Source: Thamnaconus septentrionalis
Taxonomy: Eukaryota > Chordata > Actinopteri > Tetraodontiformes > Monacanthidae
Direction: 5' to 3'
Length of the DNA: 64,000 nt
Assembly: GCA_009823395.1 (NCBI GenBank)
Contig: CM020510.1
Span: forward strand, 7,891,273 to 7,955,272
How positions within the stretch are numbered: position 1 is the stretch's first letter; the number at the start of each line of letters is the position of its first letter. Below, piece by piece: positions 24,417 through 37,566 of the stretch. Below the pieces are notes generated by a model. It had not been told where the DNA came from and did no database searches. It saw only the letters and a list, made by a program, of their open reading frames with translations. A program made the position numbers and the translations under genes.

Positions 24417-25578
24417 CTGGAAATGACTGAAAACGTAGTACCTATGCCAGGCCTGGTGTGGCGCCGCAAGTTTACTCCCTGAATGTGGAAGAAGATCACC
24501 TGAAGCACGCCGTGTTTAATGAAGCAGGAGCTCGCTTCGCTAACAACATGAGCAACACAGATCGCAGAGAGAAAGATTGCTGGTGAAAAGACGGAGTGGA
24601 TAACGAAAGAGTTGGACTTCTGCTCCGCCGACCCAGAAGAAAATAAATAAAAAGTAAAACAGCAGGTTTGTAAATCGCTTTCGTTGGGTCTATTTTCACT
24701 TTGTGACACAACACACAATTATAGTATTCAAGTGGAAGATAAAAGAGAGAGGAAAAAGGATTCACCCAATGACACGAAAGACACTCTTGTGCATGCACTA
24801 AGTTAAGCCCAACAGGCAGAGAATTCATGTGACAACTGGTGGCTGAAGAAACAAACTGAAGGCTCTACACTTGCAGCAAAGTGACACAGTTCCAGTGGCC
24901 ACGAGGTCCGGGACACAAACTGGGTCAGTGGGGCTGCGGCTGAAGCAGCCGTAAAAAACGGTTTGCCAGATTTCTTAACAAACTCGAGGCTCATCTGCGC
25001 AAACAACAGTAATGGAAAATGAATGAATGAATAAAAATGAAATGAATAAAATCATGAAAAATCAGTTCTGCACCTGTGCTCTGTATCAGCGCACTTTTTT
25101 AGTGACGACGCCATTGCATAAGAGGTTCCAAGTCTGGCTGCGACGACGGGCCACATTAAAAGAAACTATTGGAATTTAAAAAGAAGTCCACAGGAGAAAC
25201 GGCTGGAACTAAGAAGGGGCTGCTGAAATAATAGCCAAGACCAAAAAGGGAAAACAGTTGGGGATGGAGCAACTCTCCCGTCTAGGGTTTCACTTGAACC
25301 ATAAAACAGAGAAAAAAAAAACACAAAAACCCTGCAAACTCCCAGTTTTCCTACAATTTTGGTTTAAAGCTACAACAAAAGAAGAATAACATCATTGTTC
25401 ATTTTTACACATCTCAGCAATTCTGATATATCAGAGATTAGGGAGAGGTTTTATGGAGAGCTGATGCCTGACACGCAGTTAAAGCGTGCTGGCTGATGTG
25501 CACACATTCTGCGCCTGTCAGGACGAGACCTACCCTCCCAGATTCCAGCCATGACAGTGCTTCATTCCTGCTGTGTCT

Positions 25579-25695
<117 letters not shown>

Positions 25696-26778
25696 TACCT
25701 GCGTCCCCCAAGTGTCTTATTTCCGTGGCCTCTGTTGCTCGCTGGCGGTTTCTGGATGGCGGCAGGGAGACGGCATCTGACGGAGAGAGAACAAAGTTGC
25801 TCTTAGAGGAGGAAGAAAACCACAAGAAAAAAAAGCCATAGGGGACGCGCGTCTTAAAGCGTCGACATCCATACTGACTGTAAAAAGGAGTTGGCAAATA
25901 GAAGTTGGTTCCTAGGTTCCAAATGAACTGCGGGAAGGAAAAAAAAAAAAGGGTGTTGGAACGCAGTGCGAGCAGCGAAGTGAAGCCGCACCACCTGACT
26001 CGACCTCGGATAAACTGAGCGAGCGATCAGGTCAGCGGGGATGGGACGAGCGGGAAATCAAAGCCAAGCGCCTCTGCGGGAACTTCTTCAGGAGGCCTCT
26101 CTTCTTACATACGGCCTTCCCTTTGCTATGACACCTAATCCGTTTCCCTTTACCCACAGCTACTCTGAAACTGTTCCGGTAACAACGACAATATTCGTCC
26201 TTCTGCAACAATACCTGGAGGACATTTCTGATTAGGCAAAATACTGAAAACAAAAAACAAACCAAAACAGCAAACCGATGGCGTCAGAGCAACGTCTGAG
26301 TGAGTCACTATGACCAATGGAAGAGAATATTTTTAGCTGTCATAATTTCCGTATTTTATGCATCAATTACCAATTTGATGGAAAAAAATATCAGAAGATC
26401 AGGATATAGTTTGCTACAATACATTCTGAAAATAATACATTCCTCCCAGAATTGCATTTTGAAAGCACAGAAATTATTTTCATTTCATGTAGTCAGTGAA
26501 GCGCTGTTTGCCACCCAACTAGTCAGATTAAAATGTAAAAATACCCGTTTGAATGATTCTTGGCACATGAAAACGTGACGGCGTCAGCTGGGGAATCTGC
26601 AGCATTCTGCCTCCGAGCATTCAGATGGAAAACTCGCCTGCCGAGTGAACAGAGACTCCACAGCTCAACTTTTCGATAGGCCTTACCATCAGTCCGTCCC
26701 ACCTCCACTTCAAAAGATGCGCAAACAAGACAAGTTGCAAAACATGCGATATGCTAAACAAACACATTGCGGCTGGGC

Positions 26779-26845
26779 CACATACACACACAGACGCGCA
26801 CACACATACACACACAGACGCGCACACACATACACACACACACAC
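26779..26845. repeat. 24-bp minisatellite within CA-rich DNA
   Basis: Two identical 24-base units that include CAGACGCGCACA (26779-26802 and 26803-26826), followed by a partial third that decays into CA repeats. Confidence 0.85.
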
Positions 26846-26938
26846 TGGTGACCCACGATGCAAACTTTCTGACTGAGGTCAGTAAACTTCCTGTTTTTCC
26901 CCCAGTGGTGCAGATCTTCTATCTTGTTTACCCGTGTA

Positions 26939-27062
<124 letters not shown>

Positions 27063-27419
27063 CGGCTTGCAACAACAACAATAACTGTGGCTTGTGCGCG
27101 TGTTTGAGAGCAAGGGTGGGCGTTTCTCTACCAGCAGTAATTTCAAGCTTACAAGAAGAATGGGGAAGAATTCATAGAAAGAGGTCAGCCACTGGGTTTC
27201 CCCAGAAACTCTCCGGGATATTGCGCCGCCACGGTTAGCAAGAAAAACACACGCACACGTGAGTCGAGCGGCTCCAGGGAGTTAGCCATTGGAAATGTCG
27301 ATAAAATCTCAGGCGGATGACTGAGAGTTGTGCTTAACTCTTGGACTGGTCGTGGCTGAGATCATCACGCAACATCTTCCGAAAGCATTCGCCAGCACGC
27401 CACAGCGGTGTTAAAACAG

Positions 27420-27454
27420 AGGGAGAGGGAGAGAGAGGGAGAGAGAGAGAGAGT
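27420..27454. repeat. (GA)n purine tract
   Basis: An imperfect GGGAGA/GA run with all purines on the plus strand. Confidence 0.85.
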
Positions 27455-28557
27455 GACAGCACAGAAGAGTTGAGTGATAAAGGTTGTGCTGCAGGGCAAA
27501 CACAAAGTTAGCACTGACTGTCAGGTTGTTTTTCACTTCATGGCTCGTGACATTTAGCATCTGAAATGTCACAGAAGATTCTAACGGAAAGCTGAAGCCT
27601 AAACTTTGCGCAGCCAGATGGGATCGCTGAGATCTGCTCACCCAATATGTAAATTATCCACCCTTGTCAACCTCCAATGAAAACGCATTTCATTGGCCTT
27701 AGAATTTCACTGGATTTCAGAAGAAATCAGTTTCCTTTTAGTTGTGACAGACAAAAAAAATAAAAAATAAATAACTTGCTGCAAGCTGTCCTGAAAAAAA
27801 GCCCCGGAAGGTGATGAAGAAATAGAGAAAAGCATTGCAAGCCTGGCTCACGCTAAAGAGATCAGCTGGGATGCTGCAGCCTGCTGCCGTGGCACTTCTC
27901 TCAGTAAATAATTGTCTGTGTTTTTTCCCCCTTTCTTTATATATACATTAAAAGAAGAAAAAACATGGTATTGAATATTTTTGTATTGTTTTTAGTTTTC
28001 TCTTTGCAAGCGAGCCAAGCTTTTTTCATTCATCTCCATTGAAGACACTCAGTGACACAAGAACAGCAACAACAATTAATCTTTATCATTTACTTAGGCA
28101 CAAGCACAACCGACCAGGCGAGACGAATAGCAAGTCAAATCTCGCAAAGTTGAGCTTAACATCTGGCCAGTCACGGGTGACTGCTGCACACGTTGTAGTG
28201 AAACCAAGATCCATCGCTTGAACTGAGCCGTTAAAAAACAATTTCCAGCAGAGTGGACACGGTAGAGGGGCGGTGACGTCGGACTCTGACGTGATGAGCA
28301 CCGGGCGGCCGCTCCTGACGCAAGAGGAAACGTGTGCCCACGTCAGGTTTCCTCGTGTGGCTAATCCACCCAAATAAAGAGATAAAGAAATAAAGTAATA
28401 AAATTGCCAATCTTTTGCTCTCCTCCTCCTCCTCCTCCTCAGGTAAAGGTTATGCAGGCTGGTTATGTAAAAAATTATACTGACGCTATTTCAGTGGCAG
28501 AACAGAGTTGGGTTCTAATTGGAGATGGGTGGAGGAATGGGGAGGGGTCTCACAGTA

Positions 28558-29031
28558 GCTGCGTTTCCATTAGAGGTTTTTGCAAAATAAAAGCGATATT
28601 TCTAAAAATTTGGACAAAGTACAATTGCGATTTGCAGGTGGTTCCAACGAATGGTGCAAAGGCCGTAATCATCGTAAAATCTCGTCCCGTGAGAACCCAC
28701 TTTGAAAAGGATGGAGGTACAAAACATTTTGCGTAAATCTGCATTTTGATGTTGTTGGCTGTCAAGAATGCTTGTTATATTTTTCATTTAATTACTTGCA
28801 AAAAATATTCTTTCTCCTCGCATTCACATGTCCAGTGACAGAAAGTGACAGAAAAGTGTTTCCATGACACTTTTGCGATATACCTCAATATCGATACCTC
28901 TGTAAAAACCACCTCATGAGATTGTCAAAACCTTTTAGCCATATTTGAGAGGTTATCTGAAGTATAGGCGTCTCCATTTTCTATTACGATATTTAGGTTT
29001 AACGCAATTCTAGGGGTAATGGAAACACAGC
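28558..29031. mobile_element. MITE with TA target site, 474 bp
   Basis: Starts GCTGCGTTTCCATTA and ends TAATGGAAACACAGC, inverted repeats with one mismatch. It is directly flanked by TA on both sides (28556-28557 and 29032-29033), as in the Tc1/mariner or PIF/Harbinger-related groups. The right end matches the short copy at 13131-13203. There is no ORF of note. Internal GTTTCCATGACACTTTTGCGATA repeats the family's terminal wording. Confidence 0.72.
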
Positions 29032-31139
29032 TAGTGGCTGCTGGTAGAGATGAACAGGCTCAGAAATTCAGAACATCTCAAATTTCCTGTAGGAAATTAA
29101 AAAAAAAAGGCAAACTCGCCCCAAGGCAGGTGGGCCGGACTCTACAATGTTGACTCCAGAGCCGCCAGGACCTCGAGTGTAGGAGCAGCGGCGACAGAAA
29201 ACAGATGCATCACTGGATTTGCAAGGGAACTTCTGTTTAAGCCTGTTTTTTCTTTTTGGTCGTACTCTGATGATCGAGTGTTCATGAAGAACTATTTCAG
29301 GATCACCAGAACATTTCCCGGGTATATTTGACTTTTATTGGTACGAAAGGCCCCTGGAGGGCAGTCAACACTGCTCTGTGCTGTTCTTTTACTGCAGGAC
29401 ACTCAAAACAAAACAAGTCTTTTCAGAGAGAAAGTCTCAAAGCTGGTCAAACTGTACAAAAAAACCCACAGTGAAATCCCTGCTTCAAGACAAAAGGTTG
29501 CTAATGATTTCTCACAATGCCCCCCCGCCCCATTCTAACCCATCCCCCTCCGACCTCCTCTTGTACGGGAATGCGAGGAATGCAATGATGCAAATGCACA
29601 ATAATTTGGGTTTTTTATCAGCAGGCAAAAAGTCCCTCACCTTGTTGTTCCTAAGTCGATATTTCTCTGCATTTCTCACCGCGTTCTGCAAGAGTCACTC
29701 GCCGGGAAAGCACACTTTTACTTTCTTTCAGCCGTCCGCCTTGAAAAGGTCACGTTCCTATTGTGTGCAAGTGCTTCTGGCCTGAGAGGGTCGCAAAAAA
29801 AATAAACCAACCCCCGCCCTGGATAAGTGCTTCTGTGAGAGTGACTAAGATGTTTACTGCCATGGTGAGTCCCTCTTAATGACCGAGTAAATACTTTTTT
29901 TTATCTAATGAGCCCAAAACACGGCTAAGGAATGCTGGAGGAATGCGCCGGTCCGCACATTTCACGCACACCCTCACCAAGAAATTGCCTTTTGAAGGGC
30001 TGTGACACTCGCATGCGTCATCGCTGCTCCGCAGTAAACAAAAGGGTCCGCTGTCCAGCCACTTCTTAAAAAACAAAAAAACAATACACACCCACTCATT
30101 TGCACGGTGTGATGTTTATGGCGCGTTCACGAGCGCAAACAAATGCGCTGGTTTTACTGTCACTCAAGTTAAAAAAAAAAAAAGAATTAAAAAAAGGATG
30201 CTTTCAAACGTGGCCAGGAAAGAGACGCTGGTGCTCACTTGAAAAAGGTAAAAGAATGAGAGAAAAAAACAAAAAAACAAAGCCTTTGACAATTAGAATT
30301 TAGTGGGCCCCAGCGGAGCCGTAAACCCTACGATCCAGTGGGAAGTGTTTATTGTGGTTTGTCTGTTAAAGAAAACAGTTCTCAGGCAGTGAACCAGTTC
30401 CAAATCAGGGCTGAAGGCTTGCTTAAAGCAACTGTTTAGCAACGAATGGTTTGATCATGTTTGCAACATCTGTTTCAAAGATATGACCAAAACCAAGTTA
30501 TTGTTTTTCTACAGCAATTATTTTCCCACATATATTTGGATTTTTTTTAAATAACCAATATCAGATACGTCTAAAAAATGTTGCCTTTTGTTTTGTCCTC
30601 TTGACAAAGTTTGTGCATTGTGTTTGGATTGAGTGATCATCCATCCATCATCCATCCATGGATGTTGGAAGAAGAGTTTTCGTAACTATAGAATGCAGAG
30701 CACACAATACAAAATAAGTGCACGAATCCTGCTCTTTTCAGAATTGTGCATACAAAACTCACATACAACACTCATACAAAACTCATTAAAAAAATGCCAA
30801 TGAATGATGAAGTTGGGGAGTGATTTGCAACAGCCAGTTGAAGCGGGATTTTCATGAATCCATCAATCGGAGAATATCACTGTGCGGTCCGTCGACTCAC
30901 CGCTGCCTTCTACGCACCCGTTTCCTCTCAGTCCCTTTATTTAGCAACTTGCTTCTTTCCCTATTTATAACCACTATTGTGAGGTCGCCCTGAGGAGGAG
31001 TGCAGGCGACTATTCTGTAAAAGTTGCCCTGCAGGCAGGCGCTGTAAATCAGTTACCTTCCGGCCCGCCGGCGGTGCAAAGGTCCGCCCGGGCTCGTGGG
31101 ATGGCACTGCTGACTGGTCAAAAGACAAGCACAACACTA

Positions 31140-31188
31140 CTCTGGGACGGAGGGGGGTGGAGCAGGATGGGGGCGGGGGGGGGGGGGT
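31140..31188 (+). repeat. G-rich tract with quadruplex potential
   Basis: Contains GGGACGGAGGGGGG and, after a short spacer, GGGGGCG followed by about 13 G. Several runs of three or more G occur within 50 bases. Confidence 0.75.
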
Positions 31189-33060
31189 TCATGCTGTTTT
31201 TAACCACAGCAGACAGGGGAAGTGATTGTGCAGTTGGACCGTCAGTCAGATCAGAGGGGGAGACAAAAGGAGGAGGCTGAGACAATCACCACGTCCCAGT
31301 ACTGTCCAGATTTGTAGATCAGCTATCGGGCCGGCGTGAAGTTGCAAAACGACACGTGATAGCCTCTTCCTCAAAAGCTTCTCTGAGCACGGCCAGACAG
31401 AAACAGGAAGAGACTGGTGCGTCACTGCCGAGCCCTCCGCTGAAGTCTCGGCCGACTGCATCACGATGGCTGATGCCGGCCCTCCAAGTCGTTAAGTTTC
31501 CGCAGCTCAGCTCCCCTCGGCCCGGCATCACAACCCGAGGGCAACTGAGGTAACTGCATCCAGCTAATGTAGCTGTCAGGAGACAAGAGCGGCCACACGA
31601 GGCTGATTTGCCCATTAGAAAGAAGAAGCAATTCAATGGTCCTTCTAAAAGTCAATCCTGGGAGGTGGGATGGGGACTGAGTTCATTTCAGAGCTACTGA
31701 CTGCATCAACTTGACAACGATGAGGAAAATCAATGGCTCTGAAGAGAAAATAATTCTAGAATAAGCTACAAAAGAAGTGTGATTGGCGATGGATCCACCA
31801 TCGATCACAAACGGGCTTGTCAGTGTGGGGGGACTGACTGAACAAGCACTGCTGCAAAACCACGCAGTGATGCGCTGCTTGAAATTGCCACCTAGCGATT
31901 ACGCAGAGCTGGACCTGTTTTAACTTTGACCTCAGCTGACTCTGACATTTTCAGATGAGCAACCGCTGGGCTGACAGCATTTGACTCAGAGCCGAGGCAG
32001 GTGAGCTGGTGCGTGGAAAACAGTCACAAACAAAGAGTAAAGAGCCTGAAGGTCTCTTTGCCTGTCTGCTGTCGTGACTTCAAGTGACTTCTACCTCAAG
32101 GTGTGGGACAAAACATCTTTAAAAAGGTAGGAGAAAGGTCTTTTTTGAAAAAAATATATTAATGCCATTCCAAAACACAGAACCAGAAATGTGAAAAATA
32201 ACATTGGAGTACATGATGTTAATACATCTATCATTAGATTTGTAGAAAAATAGATATCTATGGGTATATCTCAGAAAGAAAAATCTTGGGAAACATGATG
32301 CACTGACAAGATCTGGAGTGTCTGAACACCACAAGCTCAGGGAACAGGAACAGACTCGAGGCTCACTCGCGGCAGATGAAGGTGATGTGGAGGAATGAAC
32401 AACAACCTCTCCACGCCACTTATGACCACTTTGTCCTGAGGTCGGCACAAAGGACAGTGGCCCTCCCATCACATGTCGGACCGAGTGTCTCGCCCTCGGG
32501 CAGAAAATTCACAGTTCACCGCAGACTGACTTGATAATTCCCTGCGATTTGTGTTTTAACTGCTGCCATCTCATCGCCTGCAGCCTGCTGGGGAGACGTA
32601 CAGTGTAGGAATTGAATGCAAGGCATGTTTTCCTACAACAATAAAGTATATCATATCATACTGAAGGCACAGCCTGTTTTGTGAGCGTCAACTGTTGCCT
32701 CTGTTTATCATCAACCAGACTACATGCAATCATGTGACCCGTCTCCTCTGCTTCCTACACACGCGTCCGTTGAAAACTGAACTGAACGTGGCCTTTATTA
32801 TTTTATATTCTATTAATTTTAACGGTTTGCCGCTAATGGCACATTTGCTTGAGCAATTTCACTTTTTGTTATCGCCGATTCACTTTATGACTTCTCATTT
32901 TTCCAGCCAGTGATGTGCACGGAGAGTTAAATGGCTGATAATTGAGGGCTGAGAGCCATACAGTGCAGCTAAAATTATTATTATACATTTCCAAGTCCAG
33001 TCGGCTATAGCAGCATCTGCTCCTAAAACGCAATGAGAGGGCTTTGTTTGATAACGAAAT

Positions 33061-33087
33061 TCTCTCTCTCTCTCTCTCTCTCTCTCC
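33061..33087. repeat. (TC)n microsatellite
   Basis: About 13 TC units followed by CCCCC. Confidence 0.92.
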
Positions 33088-33581
33088 CCCACTGTCTTCC
33101 CCACATTCCTTGGCAGGTCCCAGCCTGCTGTGCAGCAAAGTGAAGAATTCCAGCAGGCGCTCTCATCTTGCTGCCATTTATTTTTCTCACTGCGGCAATT
33201 TCCATTTGGACCCTAAACGTTTTTTTTTGTTTTTTTTTAACAAGCTGTGAGATACGGCCTGTACGTTCCCCATCTCTGGTGTCAGCGCCGATGGTGAATG
33301 AGACTCTTTGGGACACTAAGAACACGGCTCAGGATCTCGAGCTGTCAAAGCCGCAGCCTTTGCTCAACATGATAAAAGCATCTCTTTGTAATTCCCTGAA
33401 AACATTTTGATCATTAAAAAGGTCTGATACCTTGCAACATTTACTTTGGCAATCTGTCGATCAATAGAGCAGCGCTATATATGCGTCAATGAACGGCTCA
33501 GGAATCGGAAAAATCCACTAATTATTTATTTTGCTTACTTCACTTTTCAGAAAACGTGCTAAAGCACAAAGTTCTCAACAT

Positions 33582-33604
33582 CAGACCTTTGTGATATTAT
33601 AAAG
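33582..33604. repeat. Palindrome-centred dispersed repeat, copy 2 (diverged)
   Basis: CCTTTGTGATATTATAAAGA is a decayed version of the palindrome at 18846. The upstream AAAGCACAAAGTTCTCAACATCAG parallels the left flanks of copies 1 and 3. Confidence 0.5.
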
Positions 33605-35645
33605 AGCAGTGTTGCCTCTCTCAGTTTAGTGACACACCCACAGCCAGGTGCTGGACAATGAAGCCTCGATGACATCGCTGTAGAAACTGCTCGTTATTTT
33701 TGTCTCCTTCTAAACATACATTATGGAAGGTTTAACAAATCGTTGGTTTTGGATAGGAAACACAGGGTTAAATATACTGTTTTCTAGAGGCCCACAGAGG
33801 TTTCTGGAGAAAGGTTTGTGTGAAAAAATATTGTTATATTGGACCTTTAAAGCCTCAGACACAGTATTAGGCACCAAGTCGAATAATAAAAAGTCCAGTT
33901 ATGTAGAGCAGAGACGTCACTGCAGTTACAAAACTTTTTGTGAAAGACTCGTTAAGGATTCTGCCTCCATTTGTGCCCAGTTTCAGTAGAGGCCTCAGGA
34001 GAGGACACAATCTGGCTTGGAGTAAATAGCTGCATTGTTGGCCGATGTCTCTGGAGTGACGTCAGTTAGTCCTTATCAGTGGTGTACAAGTTTACCTCAG
34101 TGAGAGATGGGGATGAGGGAGGAAGGGAGGGAGGAGATGAAAGGGCAGCCAGAATAATTTCCCTAAAAATCATCATCTGGGTCAGAATCCTTCAGAGGGT
34201 GACGTCGAAAAAGTGAATTAGCAGCAATCTTTGACTAACCTTGTTGGGAAACATCTGCCCTTATTTCAACACAGCTTGTAGCTTTGAGAAGAATTTTCTC
34301 TGGGAAATCATTCATCCAACTTTTAGGAATCAATTGTGTGGGAGTGAAGGCAAAGTGGGTGCTTCCATTACTGGAAGATCGTGTCAGTGGTTTCAATTGT
34401 CAAATAATCCCAAGAGATTTGCGCATTTCACACAGACTGTGAAATTATTAAATCACAGGAGACTTGAGTTACTCTGTGAAATCCCGCAGCGGCTGCAGCT
34501 GCTGCTCTGGTTGACGAGCTGGGTGTCAGGAATATAACAAAAGGAGGATGCAATGCATCGACCCTCAGGCTGTATTCACAAGCCGTAATGTACAGAGGCG
34601 GCAGGAGGATGTGCACGCAAAAAAAACACACACCTGCTGACAACCTCCTTTCTCAGAGGGAAGCCACAACCATTTCACATCCATTACCTTTGCAGTGTAT
34701 TATATAAGGAGCTGAGTCGTCCGGTTAGAAGAAAGGAGATGGGGATGTTTTTCCAAGGAAGAAGTGGCACGACACCTGACGGAATGCGCAACTTAAGCTT
34801 TTGGAGACTGATGGCAAGCCACCGAATTAAACACAATGACAATGGTTTTTAGTGAAACATCCCAACATCAAAGGGATCATAAGGCCTGAAGTTGAGACTT
34901 TGAAGTTATGAACATTTTGCTGACTTCTGTCCCAGCAGGAAACAAACAAAAGGGGTGGTGGTGTTGGTGGAGGAGGGGCGGGATGAGATGCGGATGACAG
35001 AAAAGCTGACAGTAATAACAACTCCCCAGGGTTTCGCATCCTCTTTAAGAAAAACTGATACAAATGTCATGGATGACGCGGTTGAGTGTCAAACATAACG
35101 GGAATGAAAGAGAAATGAGAGGTTTACAGTAGAGAAAAAGTAAATGCACCTGTCTGGAACTACTGCATAAAAATAAACTTGGCAGGTGGACATTAAAGAA
35201 CACGAACTTCAATATTGGGCAGAAGAATAAAAGTGACTACAGTAGTTTTCACTTTTAGTCTCCTATTTTTTTTTTTACTTAATATATCTTTTTTTTGTTA
35301 ATTGGTCGAGACAAACAGCCAGCAGAAGCACCTGGTTTAATCAACTTGGAATGGCACCACGCTGTCCTCGCGTGGTTAGGGGGCACAGCACGAACCTGCG
35401 TTCGTAAAAACTTAATTACTTTCACGCTCGCTCGCTCGGCACCTAAAAAACAACAAGCTGTGAGAATGATTTTAATCATTAACACAGCACCAGTGTACTC
35501 TTGAAACGCTTTACATGTGTGTAAGAAAAAAAGCCAATTAAAAAAAAAAAAACCCACACAAACAAACAAAACATGCCAACTTGCCTGCCCCTCGAGGTGG
35601 ACGCTGGTCAAAAAAGCAACAACTGATAAGAATTGACAGAAGAAT

Positions 35646-35646
<1 letters not shown>

Positions 35647-35723
<77 letters not shown>
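35647..35723. repeat. (TAA)n microsatellite, about 25 units
   Basis: A perfect trinucleotide array about 200 bases from the inferred first exon of pik3cb, on the intron side. Confidence 0.97.
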
Positions 35724-35727
<4 letters not shown>

Positions 35728-35924
35728 GAAGCGGCTGATAACTTGGACAGCTGGCCCGAAATGTCGCACACGGTCTCTTTGGCAGGGCTTTCTGACACAC
35801 CTGTCGAACTTCACCGCGGAGAGGTTATGAAAAGCGACGCCACGACAAAACGGTCAGATTTGCCAACGGGGTCTGGCGTTTAGCCACCCGGGGGAAAAGC
35901 GGAGCGAAGCGGGCGCTTGCTTAC

Positions 35925-36240
35925 CTTGACTCACTCTCCGGTGTCGGGCTGTTAGAGGAGGGACAGGGCGAACACACGGCTCAAAGTTGACGGTGCCGCC
36001 GCCGCTAGCTCCGTTAAGTAGCTCGTTGTCATGGATAAAAAGTGTCTGTGTGGTGGTCGAGGAGGAGGGCGACACGACACTCCGGTTGCCTTGCTCGTCT
36101 TCGCTTGCTACGTGACAGTCAGCCGCCGCAGGTGGACCGGAGAGCCGCGTCGCTTCCTGTTTGTTTCGGGAGGTTGAACCACCACCGCAGCGAGGTTTTT
36201 TTTCTTCTTCCACCCCCTTCTCCCGCCTCCTCCGTATATC
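35925..36240 (-). other. pik3cb: Inferred non-coding first exon of pik3cb (5' end approximate)
   Basis: A CpG-rich block ends on the minus strand in GTCAAG followed by the consensus donor GTAAGC at 35924. It lies upstream of, and in the same orientation as, the pik3cb coding exons, whose first exon has an acceptor needing a partner. Vertebrate PIK3CB is known to have non-coding leader exons and a long first intron. The long open frame through it has no ATG, and after splicing to 12252 it would stop after four codons, so it is probably not coding. The transcription start is unknown. An unrelated minus-strand transcript is the alternative. Confidence 0.5.
35952..36032 (-). CDS. Upstream ORF in the inferred pik3cb leader, 26 codons
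   Basis: The only clear ATG in the inferred leader exon opens a frame encoding MTTSYLTELAAAAPSTLS and eight more residues, ending in TAA before the splice donor. Its context is TCC before the ATG, with a C at -1 and a weak -3. It contains an alanine run from GCG repeats. No homology is known to me. If translated, it would reduce p110-beta initiation. Whether it is translated at all is unknown. Confidence 0.3.
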   Translation of the reverse strand: MTTSYLTELAAAAPSTLSRVFALSLL

Positions 36241-36360
36241 AAGTGTGAAGGAGTAGAGGGAAAATAGTACCTCCGCTCAAAAAAATAAAAATCCCTTCAC
36301 GCCCACCCGGATGTCACGAGTTTTCGAGAACGGACCCACACAGGCCGCTGGAAGTGAAAT
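36050..36360 (-). promoter_or_regulatory. CpG-rich promoter region, inferred for pik3cb
   Basis: Abrupt CpG enrichment against AT-rich neighbours, with an ETS-like ACAGGAAGCG on the minus strand (36151-36160) and no TATA box in a sensible place. This fits a housekeeping-type promoter. A divergent plus-strand transcript is possible, but no exon supports one. Confidence 0.45.
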
Positions 36361-37029
36361 GAATTTTGTAGCACCTGGAAAATTGTTACAATTTTACATT
36401 TGATTTTTTTTTTTTGTTACGATCATTTAGCGAAACCATTTGAGAAGCTTTAATTCCATTAAAACTTATGTCAACTAAGTAAAACTTTGACACTAAACTC
36501 CGCTTTTAATTATTACGTTTACAACCATGTAGGCTATATTTAGAACAACAACTGGGATTTTATTGAAGGTTTGTCAAGAATAACTGTACCATGAACACAA
36601 CGGCATTTATTTTCGAGCACCCCCAAAATAAATTTAGATTTTGTCTTGCCCTAAAATACAGCAAAGCTGCACTAGATTCAGTGTAATTTCGTACTATTCA
36701 ACATAACATGAGCTGTTTGTATAAAAAATAAATAAATCTTGTTTTTGATGCCTTTTGAAAAGTGACGCTGTAGCTTTTATTTCGAAGGACGGAATGTCTA
36801 TTCCGGTTTCGGGTTTCGCACTAACATAAGATGAGAAAGTGATTGTTGCAGTTCGTTGCCTAAAGCAGGGCCAGTAGTTAGCGTGTCCTATCCAGAAATC
36901 ACACGGATTAACAAGTTAGTAATTTCGGCTGTAAATTCACATGTTTTAAAAGCTGTCATTGTTTTTACACAGGTCCTGTGTGTGGGTGCCAACACGTTAG
37001 CAACAGAAAACACGAATACGACTTTGCTT

Positions 37030-37045
37030 CCCTCTGCTGGTCCTG
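37030..37045 (-). promoter_or_regulatory. CTCF-like motif, minus strand
   Basis: The minus strand reads ACCAGCAGAGGGAAG, one mismatch from the core consensus CCASYAGRKGGCRS as I recall it. It stands between pik3cb and foxl2. A single motif by eye is weak evidence. Confidence 0.3.
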
Positions 37046-37397
37046 TTGGATAACTGCTGTCTGTAATTACTGGCAAGAACACGTCTAGAAGAAGATGGAT
37101 GAGACCTTTGTCATCTATTTTTTCCTTTACACATTCTTAGTCTCTATCAATTAATTAGTCAAGAACAATAATGGTGCTGTATAATTGGATTACCTATTCA
37201 TATTATTTCTTCGTGTGTAGAAATCGCTATTTTTTAAACTTTCATATAAAAGCTTTTCTCTATTTATGCTTTAAAAAAACTTCTTAACTGCTTTAAGTAA
37301 TTATTTAAACAGTAATTGAAGTAAGATCACATAAATATAAATGTAATAATGACAGTAAATCGTCCTAACACAAGTGTCTTGTGAATCACTTTACTGT

Positions 37398-37414
37398 CAC
37401 AAGGGGGCAGCAAA
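37398..37414 (+). promoter_or_regulatory. CTCF-like motif, plus strand
   Basis: TCACAAGGGGGCAGC fits the GGGGGCAG half of the CTCF core well and the first half less well. It lies 370 bases from the minus-strand motif and in the opposite orientation. Confidence 0.3.
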
Positions 37415-37501
37415 GGTACACAGAATGCAACTTTTTTCTGGCTTGAGTTATGAGGCTCTCACTGTCAGAAGGTGAATGAGGATATTGTGTGTGATAGTGT
37501 G

Positions 37502-37502
<1 letters not shown>

Positions 37503-37565
<63 letters not shown>
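37503..37565. repeat. (TG)n microsatellite, about 31 units
   Basis: A perfect dinucleotide run in the pik3cb-foxl2 interval. Confidence 0.97.

Positions 37566-37566
<1 letters not shown>

Larger units (their letters stand above)
30001..35924 (-). other. Inferred pik3cb first intron, part 1
   Basis: Follows the GTAAGC donor at 35924. Holds a G-rich tract, a TC array, palindrome repeat copy 2 and a TAA array. The stretch at about 30880-31075, which includes a MEF2-like CTATTTATAA, is evenly composed and may be a conserved non-coding element. No gene was recognised. Confidence 0.5.

Noticed and set aside
35854..36213. A 119-codon minus-strand frame through the CpG-rich exon
   Set aside because: It has no ATG (it would start at GTG), it runs past the splice donor, and when spliced to 12252 it meets a stop after four codons.
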